NCBI GenBank assembly: GCA_002480565.1
Contig: DLCK01000046.1
Coordinates: forward strand, 1-45,036
From: Phycisphaerales bacterium UBA7800
Lineage (GTDB): Bacteria > Planctomycetota > Phycisphaerae > Phycisphaerales > Phycisphaeraceae
Reading direction: 5' to 3'
DNA: 45,036 nucleotides
In this document: piece by piece, positions 16,004-24,678 of the stretch
Layout of the letters: each line of letters begins with the position of its first letter
Position numbering within the stretch: the first letter of the stretch is position 1
Notes under the pieces: generated by a model
Told to the model about the DNA's origin: nothing
The model's input: the letters and a program-made list of their open reading frames with translations, nothing else
Databases searched by the model: none
Program-made: the position numbers and the translations under genes

Positions 16004-17086
16004 TCAACGCATCTCCCGGTGGCTTAAAGTCAACATGCGATTGCTTAGCACAATCCAAATTAAAAGCGGCGCTCCAGCCATGGCGATCATCACACTCACC
16101 GGTGTTTCAAACGGCTTGACGACGATACGACAAAGGATGTCGGCTGATAACAGAATGATCATTCCAAACAAACCCGAGAACGTCAGCAATCGTCCAATTC
16201 GGTGGCCGGTAAACGAGCGAGCCACATGCGGGCTGAGCAATCCAAGAAACGTAATCGGCCCTGCCAAGGCGACGCATGCGCCGGTAAGCAGTGTGACCGC
16301 CAATGTCGCCCAGATGCGAATTTTCCCCGGTTGATGTCCCAAGGATTGGGCGACATCATCACCAAGGATTAATGCTGAGAGGCTGCGGATTAACAGGATG
16401 GCTAACATGATGCCGGGGAGTATCACCCATAGCATTTGCAGCACAATTGTAAGGTTTACTCCGGCCAATGAACCCAGAACCCAGAAACGGTATTCGTCGT
16501 AACTGGTCTGGTTCGAGAGCAGAATCATGGCGGTTATACCATGGAAAGTTGAACCGATACCAAGGCCGGCAAGGATCAATCGCAGTGGTGTCACACCTGC
16601 CTTACCCGTGGTCGCAACCACCAATACCAGGCTTGTCCCAAGTAACGTCCCACCCAATGCCCAGAGCAGATACCCCAGCGCGGTACTCACGTTCAAATAG
16701 GTGATGCCGATGACCACGCCCATCGCTGCACCACTGTTGATCCCCAGCAAACCGGTGTCCGCCAGTGGATTGCGGGTGACGGTTTGGAGTAATGCACCTG
16801 CGATCCCCATTGCTGCCCCGACGACCAGCGCAGCAACTGTGCGTGGCCAGCGAAGTGTCCGCAGCACCATGTCGAGATTATCATCACTGCGTAATGATGA
16901 ATCGCCGCAGAGATATCCCCATGCATCGCTGATGGACGTGTCGCCTGCACCGATCAACATGGAGCAGAGACACAGCAAGCCGATGATCAAAAAACTGCTT
17001 AAAACAAGTGACAAAACCCGCATGCGCGACTCTGCTGCGGGTTTGATCAATGCGGTCGATTGAGTTGTTGTTTCCAACTCATTCAT
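16004..17086 (-). CDS. Iron-siderophore ABC transporter permease (FecCD family), first
   Basis: Inner-membrane permease of 360 aa from the FecCD/BtuC family. Features include LRWPRTVAALVVGAAMGIAG, RNPLADTGLLGINSGAAMG and ALAGPITFLGLLSPHVARSF. It pairs with the permease directly downstream. The start ATG at 17086 overlaps the end of the binding-protein gene by 8 bp; the frame is open further upstream to 17179, but those residues read through the binding-protein gene and are not family-like. Confidence 0.94.
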   Translation of the reverse strand: MNELETTTQSTALIKPAAESRMRVLSLVLSSFLIIGLLCLCSMLIGAGDTSISDAWGYLCGDSSLRSDDNLDMVLRTLRWPRTVAALVVGAAMGIAGALLQTVTRNPLADTGLLGINSGAAMGVVIGITYLNVSTALGYLLWALGGTLLGTSLVLVVATTGKAGVTPLRLILAGLGIGSTFHGITAMILLSNQTSYDEYRFWVLGSLAGVNLTIVLQMLWVILPGIMLAILLIRSLSALILGDDVAQSLGHQPGKIRIWATLAVTLLTGACVALAGPITFLGLLSPHVARSFTGHRIGRLLTFSGLFGMIILLSADILCRIVVKPFETPVSVMIAMAGAPLLIWIVLSNRMLTLSHREMR

Positions 17087-18041
17087 GCTTGTGGCCCATG
17101 GCCTTGGCGACATCTTCCAAGACCTGCATCGCTGCGATGGGTCCGCCAAGACTGGTCCATCTCGAACCGTCAACTGCAACTAGATGATTGCTTTTGACAC
17201 CTTTAAGGGCTGCAAATGCGGGCGTGCTTGTCGCTGCTTGCATCTGATCGACTGCTTCACCTTCGGTTAAGAGCGTGCCCATAAAAATCCAATCACCATC
17301 GAGTTGATCCAATGACTCAAGACTTAAAATCGGTGAATGCGGTGCACCGCCTTTGTCCTGATGTTCAGGACGTTTGAGCCCAATATCCGCGATGACCTTG
17401 CTGGCAAAAACCGTGTTGTACATGAACATCGGCCCCTTGGGATTCCATCGGATAATACTCACGGTGTCGTTGATATGCTCACCAATGAGCTTACGGACAC
17501 TGTCCAATTGAGCATTGTATTTCTGCATAAACGCATCACACTCGGTTTGTCGACCAAGCAGTTTTGCAATGTTGGCAAAGCTGACTTTCCAGTCATCACG
17601 CATCGTGTAAGTCACCACGACAGGAGCGATGGCAGAAAGTTTTTCCAACGCCTGCTCAGTGTAAAAACCACCCAGTAAAATCAAGTCCGGTTGCTGAACA
17701 AGCATCGCTTCAAGTGACGGATCACCCAGCCGCCCCACGGAGACAATGCCCTGGGTCAATGATGCATCCAGGTAACGCGGGAAGCTGTTCTGTCCTCGGC
17801 CATCACTTGATGCAATGGGTTTGACGCCCAAAGCGAGCATCGCATCCAAGTCCACTTCGCTGAGTGTGATGATGCGCTTAGGTTTGACAGGGATGGTCAA
17901 TTCACGCCCCGCGGCATCGGTGTAACGATAGGTTGCATTGGACGCTTCAACTTCGGGAGTGGTTTGCGGCGACTCACCTTGACCACAACCACCAAACATA
18001 AGTCCGGCCAATACCAATGCACTGATCAATAATCGATTCAT
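17079..18041 (-). CDS. Iron-siderophore ABC transporter substrate-binding lipoprotein
   Basis: Periplasmic-binding protein of 320 aa (helical-backbone, FhuD/FepB type). It begins MNRLLISALVLAGLMFGGCGQG, a lipoprotein signal peptide with Cys at about residue 19; the lipobox is a little off consensus (F at -3). Family motifs are PKRIITLSEVDLDAMLALGVKPIA and QQPDLILLGGF. It should deliver a ferric-siderophore to the permeases. ATG 18041 is chosen because it gives the signal peptide; upstream frame to 18074 overlaps the flavoprotein gene. Confidence 0.93.
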   Translation of the reverse strand: MNRLLISALVLAGLMFGGCGQGESPQTTPEVEASNATYRYTDAAGRELTIPVKPKRIITLSEVDLDAMLALGVKPIASSDGRGQNSFPRYLDASLTQGIVSVGRLGDPSLEAMLVQQPDLILLGGFYTEQALEKLSAIAPVVVTYTMRDDWKVSFANIAKLLGRQTECDAFMQKYNAQLDSVRKLIGEHINDTVSIIRWNPKGPMFMYNTVFASKVIADIGLKRPEHQDKGGAPHSPILSLESLDQLDGDWIFMGTLLTEGEAVDQMQAATSTPAFAALKGVKSNHLVAVDGSRWTSLGGPIAAMQVLEDVAKAMGHKHE

Positions 18042-18070
18042 GATTAAACAACTTTCAATGTTACAAAAAC

Positions 18071-18922
18071 TCAATCTTCAAACTGATGCATCACGTCATG
18101 GCGCTCTTCGTGATACGCATCTTCATCCCGTCCACGTTTCCAAAACGGCATGGCATACATCTGTTTTGCCGTCATCCCAAATGTATTTTTCAAATGCGAT
18201 CGCACACCTACGACCAATGCCTGTTCACCTGCGAGCCATGCCCAAAGTCCGTGCGAAGGTAAAGTCAGATTCTTGAGTTCATCAATGACTTTCTGTTCGC
18301 TGTTGGGTAAATCCGAGCCGTATAGCCAGGTGATCTGCACATGCTTGGGGGGCTTTATGTCAAAGACATCCTCAGGTGTGCAAACCAATATCAACGCATG
18401 ACCGCAAGCATCATCAGGCAACGTTTCGAGCAGTCCGCCCATGCCTGAAATTGCAGATAAATCACCGGCAAAAAGATAGAAGTCCGCTGCCGGTGGTTTG
18501 GGGCAATAGCCACCCGGACCACCCAATCCCACTTCGTCTCCGGGCTTGGCTTGTCGAGCCCATGTGGTTGCAACACCATGATCATGGAGCGCAAAATCCA
18601 CAGCCAACTCATTTGTTTTTGAATCATATGACCGCACGCTATACACGCGGACATCCGGACGAAGCGATTTATCCTCCGGCCAGATCGGACCCTTGGGGCC
18701 AAGCGTCGGGAGTGTCAACACTTCCTGATGCGGACGTTTGAAAATCAACTTGATATGAGCAGACTCCCAACCTTCTGGAAAACCCAGCAGTCCGTCGCCT
18801 GTGAGAATCACGCGTTGAAGATGCTCCGACAAACGCTGCGTTCGCAGCACGGTGACCGGTCGGGGTTGGGGTGGTTTGAAAAAACCATCCTTTGGTTTTG
18901 CGTCTGTATTGGCCATATGCAT
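18071..18922 (-). CDS. Siderophore-interacting FAD protein (ViuB/SIP family)
   Basis: Cytoplasmic ferric-siderophore reductase-type flavoprotein of 283 aa. The FAD site is seen in RVYSVRSYD, and the NAD(P)H-side domain in LFAGDLSAISGMGGLLETLP, with a C-terminal AWLAGEQALVVGVRSHL segment typical of the family. It would release iron by reduction after import. The ATG at 18922 follows GGAG at a long 13-nt spacing; ATG 18916 is an alternative. It overlaps the upstream reading frame of the binding protein and lies 33 bp after the terminator at 18955-18982. Confidence 0.92.
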   Translation of the reverse strand: MHMANTDAKPKDGFFKPPQPRPVTVLRTQRLSEHLQRVILTGDGLLGFPEGWESAHIKLIFKRPHQEVLTLPTLGPKGPIWPEDKSLRPDVRVYSVRSYDSKTNELAVDFALHDHGVATTWARQAKPGDEVGLGGPGGYCPKPPAADFYLFAGDLSAISGMGGLLETLPDDACGHALILVCTPEDVFDIKPPKHVQITWLYGSDLPNSEQKVIDELKNLTLPSHGLWAWLAGEQALVVGVRSHLKNTFGMTAKQMYAMPFWKRGRDEDAYHEERHDVMHQFED

Positions 18923-18954
18923 AAAAAAAATCACACTCCAATGTAAGTGACAAA

Positions 18955-18982
18955 GGCCACCCCATTTTTAATTGGGATGGCC
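18955..18982 (-). terminator. Intra-operon terminator between receptor and import genes
   Basis: On the minus-strand RNA, GGCCAUCCCA pairs with UGGGGUGGCC: a 10-bp stem with one G-U pair, an 8-nt A/U loop, then UUUGU. It lies 26 bp after the receptor stop codon and before the flavoprotein gene. Confidence 0.75.
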
Positions 18983-19008
18983 AGAGTCAATTGGGTCAAG
19001 TGGTTGGT

Positions 19009-21027
19009 TTAGAACTTGACTGTTGCCGAGAGCACAAATTCGCGACCACGGTCAGCAAAACCGACGTAGCTGCTTGTGTTTGGGTTATAGCTGAATGACG
19101 AATGGTCGTAGTAGAATTCGTCAAAGACGTTGTTGACGTTAAAGGCAAGGGTCAAGCTGTCGTTGCCCTTGGGCTGCCAACTGAGTCCCAAGTCCAGAAC
19201 GAAGTAGGATTCCTTGGGGGGGGCCGTTGTGGAAGCCGTGTTTTCCAGTTCTTCGACAAAGCGACCGACCATGAAGTAGTCCAAATTGTATTGGGGCAGG
19301 CTGTAGTCGAGTTTACCAATCCAAGTGCGACCCACGGTGGTACCTAAACCAAGGTTCTGGTCATCGAGGTCTTCGCCATTGAATCGGGAGTTACTGTTCC
19401 ACATACCAAGACTTAATCGCAGATTATCCCATTGACCACCGACTTCGACTTCGTAGCCGTCGATCTTCACATCGCCAGCGTTGACAAGGTAGTGATCCGC
19501 ACCGGAGTTGGCGTAGTAGGTATCAATGTAGTTGTAGATGTCCTGACGATAGAGGCTGCCTTTGGCAAAGAACCAGTCTTTTTCGTACTTGATGCCGAAT
19601 TCGATATTGCTTGATTCTTCAGGATCCAAACCGTTGGTGTTGGGATAGAGCCCCATCAGTGCGGTTTCCTTGATAATCACACCGCGATAGGCTTCGGCAT
19701 AGCTGGCTGAAAGCATCAAACCTTCGACGACTTCGTAAGCCAGTTTAACGTTGGGGCTAAAGCCGGTGTCGCTTTCGGACTGACCGGTTTCGGGGTCATA
19801 GTTGAAGTAATCCACACGCATACCGAATGACAAAAGCAGATCGTCGGTCAGGTCCCAGTTGTCCTGAACATACAGACCAATGAAGTCTGCTTCAGCAGCT
19901 GATTGACCACCTGCTGAGAGGACGGGGGGCGGGCCGACATAGATACCGCCGGATGCATTGTCATGACGGTATTCGACGCCGTAGGTGATGCCGTGGGTGT
20001 CGATGATGGAGCTGTTACGCAGGTCAAAACCGAAGCTGATCATACTGCCGAAGCTGTAAGGGCCGCCGGTGTCATGACGAACGTTATCGTAGTGATTGTC
20101 CGTGTAAAACAGCGTGAGTTTGGCATCGACCAGGTCACTGGCTGGATCATAGACATGCTGATAAGTCAGCGTTTCACGTTCGATCTGGTGATCGGTGAGA
20201 ACTTGTGTGGGATGCGTAAAGCCAATCATGTGCGGGCGTGAGTAGTAGACGCCTTCGTTGTCCATGCGTTCGTAGGTGAGTGTGATGTAGTGATCACCAA
20301 AATCGCCGTTGAACTTCACGTAACCGTTCTGGTGGTTGTAGTTGGTGGGATCGACGACATTGCCGTGACCGTCATCATAGTCTTCACCATCATCGTAGGT
20401 GAAGGCACCGAGGACACCGATGTTTTCTGAAAGCTTGCCATAGACGGAGGCCACGCCCTTGTAAGCATTGTCACCATTAAAGCGGTACATGGCTTTGAAC
20501 AGTGCGCCGACATCTTGACCACTGCTGAGCATGTCGAATGCATCCTTGGTGGTGAAGTGAACCGCACCGCCCAGAGCCCCCATGCCATTGGTCGCAGCAC
20601 CGGAACCTGCTTCGAGTTCAATGGACTTGATGAATTCGGGCTCAATCTGAATGCGTCCCTGATGGTGATACAACTCACCGGACTGCGGGGCACCATCAAT
20701 GGTGATATTGAACATGGTGTCTTCAAGGCCACGGATATAAATTTTCTGAGCAACTGGCGTATCGCCACCACCAATGGTGATCGACAACTCGTTTGAGAGT
20801 AGATCCGCAATACTTGAAGCCTGCACCTTGGCAATCTCATCGCTATCGACGATCAGTTCATCAGGCTTCTTGGGAGGAGTCGCCTTGACGACGGTTTGCT
20901 CCAATTCAGTTGCCTGCTGAGTCGCTGCTTGTTGCGAGTTGGCGTTCGTGTCCTGGGCGTGAAGAACAGGCATTCCCAGTAATGTGCTGCCTGCCAGTAC
21001 GACGGTAAGGGGTAGATGATATTTCAT
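19009..21027 (-). CDS. TonB-dependent outer-membrane siderophore receptor
   Basis: Outer-membrane beta-barrel receptor of 672 aa. It has a signal peptide (residues 1-24, ending VLHAQ), a TonB-box-like segment EQTVVKA near residue 43, a plug domain (about 60-165: DLLSNELSITIGGG, KIYIRGLEDTMFNITIDGAPQ, GALGGAVHF) and a 22-strand-type barrel ending FVLSATVKF with the terminal Phe. It binds a ferric-siderophore or similar iron complex at the surface. It heads the minus-strand import genes and faces the TonB energising operon. The promoter at 21037-21065 predicts transcription starting only a few nucleotides before the ATG, and no Shine-Dalgarno sequence is present. Confidence 0.95.
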   Translation of the reverse strand: MKYHLPLTVVLAGSTLLGMPVLHAQDTNANSQQAATQQATELEQTVVKATPPKKPDELIVDSDEIAKVQASSIADLLSNELSITIGGGDTPVAQKIYIRGLEDTMFNITIDGAPQSGELYHHQGRIQIEPEFIKSIELEAGSGAATNGMGALGGAVHFTTKDAFDMLSSGQDVGALFKAMYRFNGDNAYKGVASVYGKLSENIGVLGAFTYDDGEDYDDGHGNVVDPTNYNHQNGYVKFNGDFGDHYITLTYERMDNEGVYYSRPHMIGFTHPTQVLTDHQIERETLTYQHVYDPASDLVDAKLTLFYTDNHYDNVRHDTGGPYSFGSMISFGFDLRNSSIIDTHGITYGVEYRHDNASGGIYVGPPPVLSAGGQSAAEADFIGLYVQDNWDLTDDLLLSFGMRVDYFNYDPETGQSESDTGFSPNVKLAYEVVEGLMLSASYAEAYRGVIIKETALMGLYPNTNGLDPEESSNIEFGIKYEKDWFFAKGSLYRQDIYNYIDTYYANSGADHYLVNAGDVKIDGYEVEVGGQWDNLRLSLGMWNSNSRFNGEDLDDQNLGLGTTVGRTWIGKLDYSLPQYNLDYFMVGRFVEELENTASTTAPPKESYFVLDLGLSWQPKGNDSLTLAFNVNNVFDEFYYDHSSFSYNPNTSSYVGFADRGREFVLSATVKF

Positions 21028-21036
21028 AGTGCGGGC

Positions 21037-21065
21037 ATAGTATTGAGACTGTTTCTCAATGTCAA
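21037..21065 (-). promoter_or_regulatory. Promoter of the TonB-dependent receptor
   Basis: On the minus strand a perfect TTGACA (21060-21065), 17-bp spacer, then TACTAT (21037-21042). The predicted start is near 21030, so the mRNA would be leaderless or nearly so (ATG at 21027). Confidence 0.75.
21042..21060. promoter_or_regulatory. Fur-like operator in the receptor promoter
   Basis: ATTGAGACTGTTTCTCAAT is a perfect 7-5-7 palindrome filling the spacer between the -35 and -10 boxes. Its central 15 bp match the 7-1-7 Fur consensus (TGATAAT-N-ATTATCA) at 10 of 14 positions. A bound repressor would block RNA polymerase. Confidence 0.6.
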
Positions 21066-21279
21066 TATTTTATTCCCACCATTCCGACATATATGTCACA
21101 GCATTAAAGCTTAGATAGGCTTTGATCCTGCGTACCGCTGACTTACAATCAGGACGTAAATATACTATTAACTATTGCAAATAAAATTTTTACAAACATA
21201 TATCCAAAAATAGACATTGCCTAAACGAACATGATATTTACAGGACAAAAAAATATTTTCACTTTTCATAGAACGGTTC

Positions 21280-21294
21280 TGAAACTCAATTTCA
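21280..21294. promoter_or_regulatory. Fur-like operator of the TonB operon
   Basis: TGAAACTCAATTTCA, arms TGAAA and TTTCA, matches the 7-1-7 Fur consensus at 10 of 14 positions and ends next to the -35 box at 21296. It overlaps another inverted repeat, TCAATT-TC-AATTGA (21286-21299). Confidence 0.5.
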
Positions 21295-21295
21295 A

Positions 21296-21324
21296 TTGAC
21301 GCATTCATTGAGCACATCTACAAT
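21296..21324 (+). promoter_or_regulatory. Promoter of the TonB energising operon
   Basis: TTGACG (21296-21301), 17-bp spacer, TACAAT (21319-21324): each box matches five of six consensus positions. Start is expected near 21331, giving a leader of about 38 nt. Between this and the receptor promoter the DNA is AT-rich and holds a perfect 12-bp palindrome, GACATATATGTC (21086-21097). Confidence 0.68.
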
Positions 21325-21368
21325 GTCGGCCGAAGTGACTGAAATTTATATTCAGAGAAAGCCTCCTG

Positions 21369-22214
21369 ATGTCTCATGTTGAACTTCTTTTAAAACCACA
21401 TGGGCAATACACGGCTCTTGGAACCAACACTTTAAAAGTGCTGTCCTACGGGATTGTCCTGCTGGTGATGATGCTCAGCCCGGTTGTGAGTATGGCACAG
21501 GACGACTCGCAATCAGCGGTCTTGCTGCGTGAGAAGTTGTCACAATTACATGCATTACGTGTTCAACGCATCGAACTTGCAGAACAATTAGCCCAACAAC
21601 AAAAGCAAAGCGATCAGACCCAAGACCGCCTTACACATCAAGTCCAGCAAAGTCAGCATGATGCCCAACACTCAAAACAGCAAAACCAAAAGCAACGCGA
21701 ACAACTCGACAAGCTACAAGACAAAATAGCCGCAGACATGCAATGGCTCATCGGTACTGCTCAAATCGCTGAACAACAGTCCATACAAATCAACGAATCT
21801 GTCACACTCGACGATCATTCAATCACAAGACTTGCTGATATCCGCAAAGCAATCACCTCAGAATCACAGCGTACACTGGCTGATTCACACCAATCATTTG
21901 ATGCAACGCCTGACATGGTTCAATGGCTTCAATCGCAACGCCAATTGGCTCGTCGCGTTGAGTTATCCAATCGTCCAGTCACGTTAAATGACGGACGTGT
22001 TCTGCATGCATATGTATTACGCATTGGCGCGGTGGGTGAGTACTTTGTGCTTGAAGACGAAAGTCTATGTGGCTATCGCACCCCGGCAGGTTGGCAGACT
22101 GACCTGAGTCAAAGCCAACACCAAAACCTTGCCAAAGCAATCAATACCATGCGTGGCCAACTCCCACCTGCCTTACTGTCATTACCCTTGCCCATCACAA
22201 AGGCAGGTGAATGA
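21369..22214 (+). CDS. DUF3450-like periplasmic coiled-coil protein of the TonB operon
   Basis: Exported protein of 281 aa. A hydrophobic signal segment at about 24-43 ends SMAQDD. Residues about 50-125 are a Gln-rich coiled coil, followed by a compact C-terminal domain (RVLHAYVLRIGAVGEYFVLEDE, CGYRTPAGW). Size, layout and position match the DUF3450 protein that begins the Vibrio TonB2 gene cluster. Its exact function is unknown; it probably supports the energy-transducing complex in the periplasm. It overlaps the next gene by 4 bp (ATGA). The ribosome site is weak (GAGAAAG). Confidence 0.82.
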   Translation: MSHVELLLKPHGQYTALGTNTLKVLSYGIVLLVMMLSPVVSMAQDDSQSAVLLREKLSQLHALRVQRIELAEQLAQQQKQSDQTQDRLTHQVQQSQHDAQHSKQQNQKQREQLDKLQDKIAADMQWLIGTAQIAEQQSIQINESVTLDDHSITRLADIRKAITSESQRTLADSHQSFDATPDMVQWLQSQRQLARRVELSNRPVTLNDGRVLHAYVLRIGAVGEYFVLEDESLCGYRTPAGWQTDLSQSQHQNLAKAINTMRGQLPPALLSLPLPITKAGE

Positions 22215-23638
22215 TGCAACGCGTTTTTGTCTCACTAATCGTGTTGATGATCAATTGCGCTTTAAATGCTCAAGCCACTTTACCACTGGCTCAACGCCTT
22301 ACGCAATTGGACAAAGAGATTGCTTCCGAGCAAGCCAAAATCAAACAACTGCAGCAACAACTTTCAGACGAAAAAACACAAAGTAAAACCAACCAACAGG
22401 CTTTGGCAACAAAGCTTTTTGATCTACAGGTTCAACAAGTCAATCTCAGCAATGAACACAAACAGCTTGCAGACACACTGATTCAAACTCAGCAGACGGC
22501 AGATGACTTGGCGGCTCAACGCAAGCAGACCGAACTAAGTTTCACACAGCAAGCCCAACAACTGGACATTGAATTACGCGAACTGCCCGGCATGGATGAA
22601 CTGCGTAAACAGGTTCAAAAATGCCTAAAAAACAAGTCAAACTGGACACAACAGCAAGTTCAAACACTGCTAAGCTGCATGGTTCAAACGCAGATTTCTT
22701 CTTCATCGATCCAAGTGCGTCAGGTTACGATTCCAACGGCCGACGGCACGTCAGAAACAGTCAACCTGCTATCCATTGGTCACGTTGCTTTTGCCTATGA
22801 ACATCCTGAATCAAAAACAGTCGCGTTGGCGATGGCTGCACCGGAAGATGCGTCGGGTTACCGCTGGTCGGACGACCTGCCACCGGCTGTAGCCACCGCA
22901 TTGGGCAAAACCTTTGCAAACATTTCGACATCACAATCGATCATCAATATCCCTATGGATATCACGCAGCGAATGCAGTCGGTGAACCTGCAACATGTGG
23001 TGACACTCAAGCAGCGCATCCAGTCCGGCGGGTTGATCATGATCCCCATGTTTGCCATGACCGTACTGGCGTTACTGATGATTGCTGAACGCATTTTCAC
23101 GCTCTACATCCGTAATGGCAAAGGCACTGCACAGGCGACTACCATCATCCGGGCAACACTTGCTGGGCAGATCAACGATGCACAACAGACTGCCTCGGCT
23201 TGCAACACTGCAGTCGCTCGGACACTTCATGCCTGTCTGTTACGCAGCGAGATTGGTTCACATGCCATGGAGGATGCCATTCAGGAGCAACTGCTTCATG
23301 AGATGCCCAAACTTCAACGTTTTCTGGGGGCAATAGCGATCCTCGCTGCCGTCGCCCCCCTGCTTGGATTACTGGGTACTGTCACCGGCATCATCCGAAC
23401 CTTCGGCGTGATTCAATCCTTTGGTAATGCCAATCCATCAATGATGGCAGGCGGTATTTCCGAAGCACTGATCACCACTGCAGCAGGTTTAATCATCGCC
23501 ATCCCGTTACTGCTCGCACACAGCCTGCTCAAAGGACGCGTCCAGGTCATCCTCAGTGATGCTGAAAAACACGCAGCGACCCTTCTCAACACATTGACCT
23601 ACGCTCAAGACACCAACGCCAAAGAAGGCCAAGCATAA
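22211..23638 (+). CDS. ttpC: TtpC-like long ExbB/MotA-TolQ family proton-channel protein
   Basis: Protein of 475 aa that joins a periplasmic coiled coil to a TolQ/ExbB module. It has a signal peptide (1-20), a coiled coil (about 25-130), a small beta-rich domain with VNLLSIGHVAFAYEHPES, a helix near 275-297 (LIMIPMFAMTVLALLMIAERIF), and the conserved ExbB core AAVAPLLGLLGTVTGIIRTF and GGISEALITTAAGLIIAIP. This is the architecture of Vibrio TtpC, which is essential for TonB2 function. AGGTGA precedes ATG 22211/22214. It would form part of the inner-membrane complex that powers the receptor using the proton gradient. Confidence 0.88.
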   Translation: MMQRVFVSLIVLMINCALNAQATLPLAQRLTQLDKEIASEQAKIKQLQQQLSDEKTQSKTNQQALATKLFDLQVQQVNLSNEHKQLADTLIQTQQTADDLAAQRKQTELSFTQQAQQLDIELRELPGMDELRKQVQKCLKNKSNWTQQQVQTLLSCMVQTQISSSSIQVRQVTIPTADGTSETVNLLSIGHVAFAYEHPESKTVALAMAAPEDASGYRWSDDLPPAVATALGKTFANISTSQSIINIPMDITQRMQSVNLQHVVTLKQRIQSGGLIMIPMFAMTVLALLMIAERIFTLYIRNGKGTAQATTIIRATLAGQINDAQQTASACNTAVARTLHACLLRSEIGSHAMEDAIQEQLLHEMPKLQRFLGAIAILAAVAPLLGLLGTVTGIIRTFGVIQSFGNANPSMMAGGISEALITTAAGLIIAIPLLLAHSLLKGRVQVILSDAEKHAATLLNTLTYAQDTNAKEGQA

Positions 23639-23650
23639 GGAGCGATTGAC

Positions 23651-24253
23651 ATGTCACAATTTCTCCAGTCCGGCGGCCCGGTATTACTCGCGATTATCGC
23701 CCTGTCCACAGTCTGCTGGATCATCATCGGCATCAAGTGGCTGACACTGATGCAGGAGTGCTCTCAAGGCCGTCTTTGGATCAACAATGCCATGCAATTG
23801 GCACGGTTTGGGAACCTCTGGCAGGCCTCGGCGTTATGCCAATCGCATCAATGCCTGGTGGGCCGGCTGATTAACGCTTGTCTGTTAACGCATGAACCAC
23901 AACGTCGCTTTTTCTCCCAACAACTCATGCCAATCTTTGAAGCCGAATCCATTTCGCTGCAAAAGAACATGAACATCATCACCTGCATTGGAACGTTGCT
24001 TCCGCTGCTGGGTTTGCTTGGCACAGTATTGGGGATGTCCGAAACCTTCAGTGCCTTAACCATGCACTCTGCTGCACAGACTGGTGAGATTGCAGGCGGA
24101 ATTTCCTCGGCTTTAATCACCACGCAAACGGGTCTGGTCATGGCCTTGCCGATCCTGCTGATGCATCACATGCTCAATTCACGTATCCGCCGATGCATCG
24201 ACCAGGCGGACCTGACGATCAGACAGTTTCAAACGATACTCTGCAAGGATTAA
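23651..24253 (+). CDS. exbB: ExbB-family proton-channel protein
   Basis: Inner-membrane protein of 200 aa with three helices. The MotA/TolQ/ExbB core is clear: GTLLPLLGLLGTVLGMSETF and GGISSALITTQTGLVMALPILL. It assembles with ExbD and TonB to use the proton gradient for outer-membrane transport. AAGGAG lies 8 nt before the start. It is a second, short ExbB next to the long TtpC-like one, as in TonB2-type clusters. Confidence 0.93.
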   Translation: MSQFLQSGGPVLLAIIALSTVCWIIIGIKWLTLMQECSQGRLWINNAMQLARFGNLWQASALCQSHQCLVGRLINACLLTHEPQRRFFSQQLMPIFEAESISLQKNMNIITCIGTLLPLLGLLGTVLGMSETFSALTMHSAAQTGEIAGGISSALITTQTGLVMALPILLMHHMLNSRIRRCIDQADLTIRQFQTILCKD

Positions 24254-24259
24254 CACGTC

Positions 24260-24673
24260 ATGTTTTCATCAATGCAACATCGCAAAAATAATGATCCACC
24301 GCTGACAGTGGACATGGCGCCGTTGATTGACGTAGTGTTTATCCTATTAATCTTTTTTTTGGTCACAGCAACATTTGTCCGTGAAACAGGAATCGAAGTC
24401 AACCGCCCCCAAGCCACCGCAGCAACATCCATTGACCAGCAGGCCATGCGCATCAGCATCACCGTCAACGGCACCATCTTTACTGACGGCTCCGCAGTCG
24501 ATCTGGATACCTTACACAACAAAATCAACACCTTTGTCGCATCGCATCCTTCATCACCGATCATCGTGATTCCCGATCAGGACACACGTGCCCAACGTGT
24601 CGTCGAGGTGATGGACGCAGCTAAACTCGCAGGCGCCGAGCATGTCGCCATTGCGACGGAAAAGAAAGGGTGA
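24260..24673 (+). CDS. exbD: ExbD-family biopolymer transport protein
   Basis: Protein of 137 aa: short cytoplasmic tail, one membrane helix, periplasmic domain. The key proton-carrying Asp is D24 in MAPLIDVVFILLIFFLVTATF. The C-terminal part fits the ExbD/TolR fold. The AAGGA ribosome site lies in the end of exbB. The stop codon overlaps a GTG that extends the tonB frame. Confidence 0.95.
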   Translation: MFSSMQHRKNNDPPLTVDMAPLIDVVFILLIFFLVTATFVRETGIEVNRPQATAATSIDQQAMRISITVNGTIFTDGSAVDLDTLHNKINTFVASHPSSPIIVIPDQDTRAQRVVEVMDAAKLAGAEHVAIATEKKG

Positions 24674-24678
24674 ACCTC

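Noticed and set aside
20316..20840. 174-codon frame overlapping the TonB-dependent receptor on the same strand
   Set aside because: Out-of-frame shadow of the plug domain; Ser/Met/Thr-rich low-complexity translation.
19009..21065. Cobalamin (BtuB-type) receptor with a riboswitch
   Set aside because: The promoter leaves no leader for a riboswitch, and the linked siderophore-interacting flavoprotein and Fur-like sites point to iron.
22211..24253. Flagellar MotA or Tol-Pal TolQ proteins
   Set aside because: The order with ExbD, TonB, DUF3450-like and TPR genes and the lack of MotB, TolB or Pal favour a TonB2-type system.
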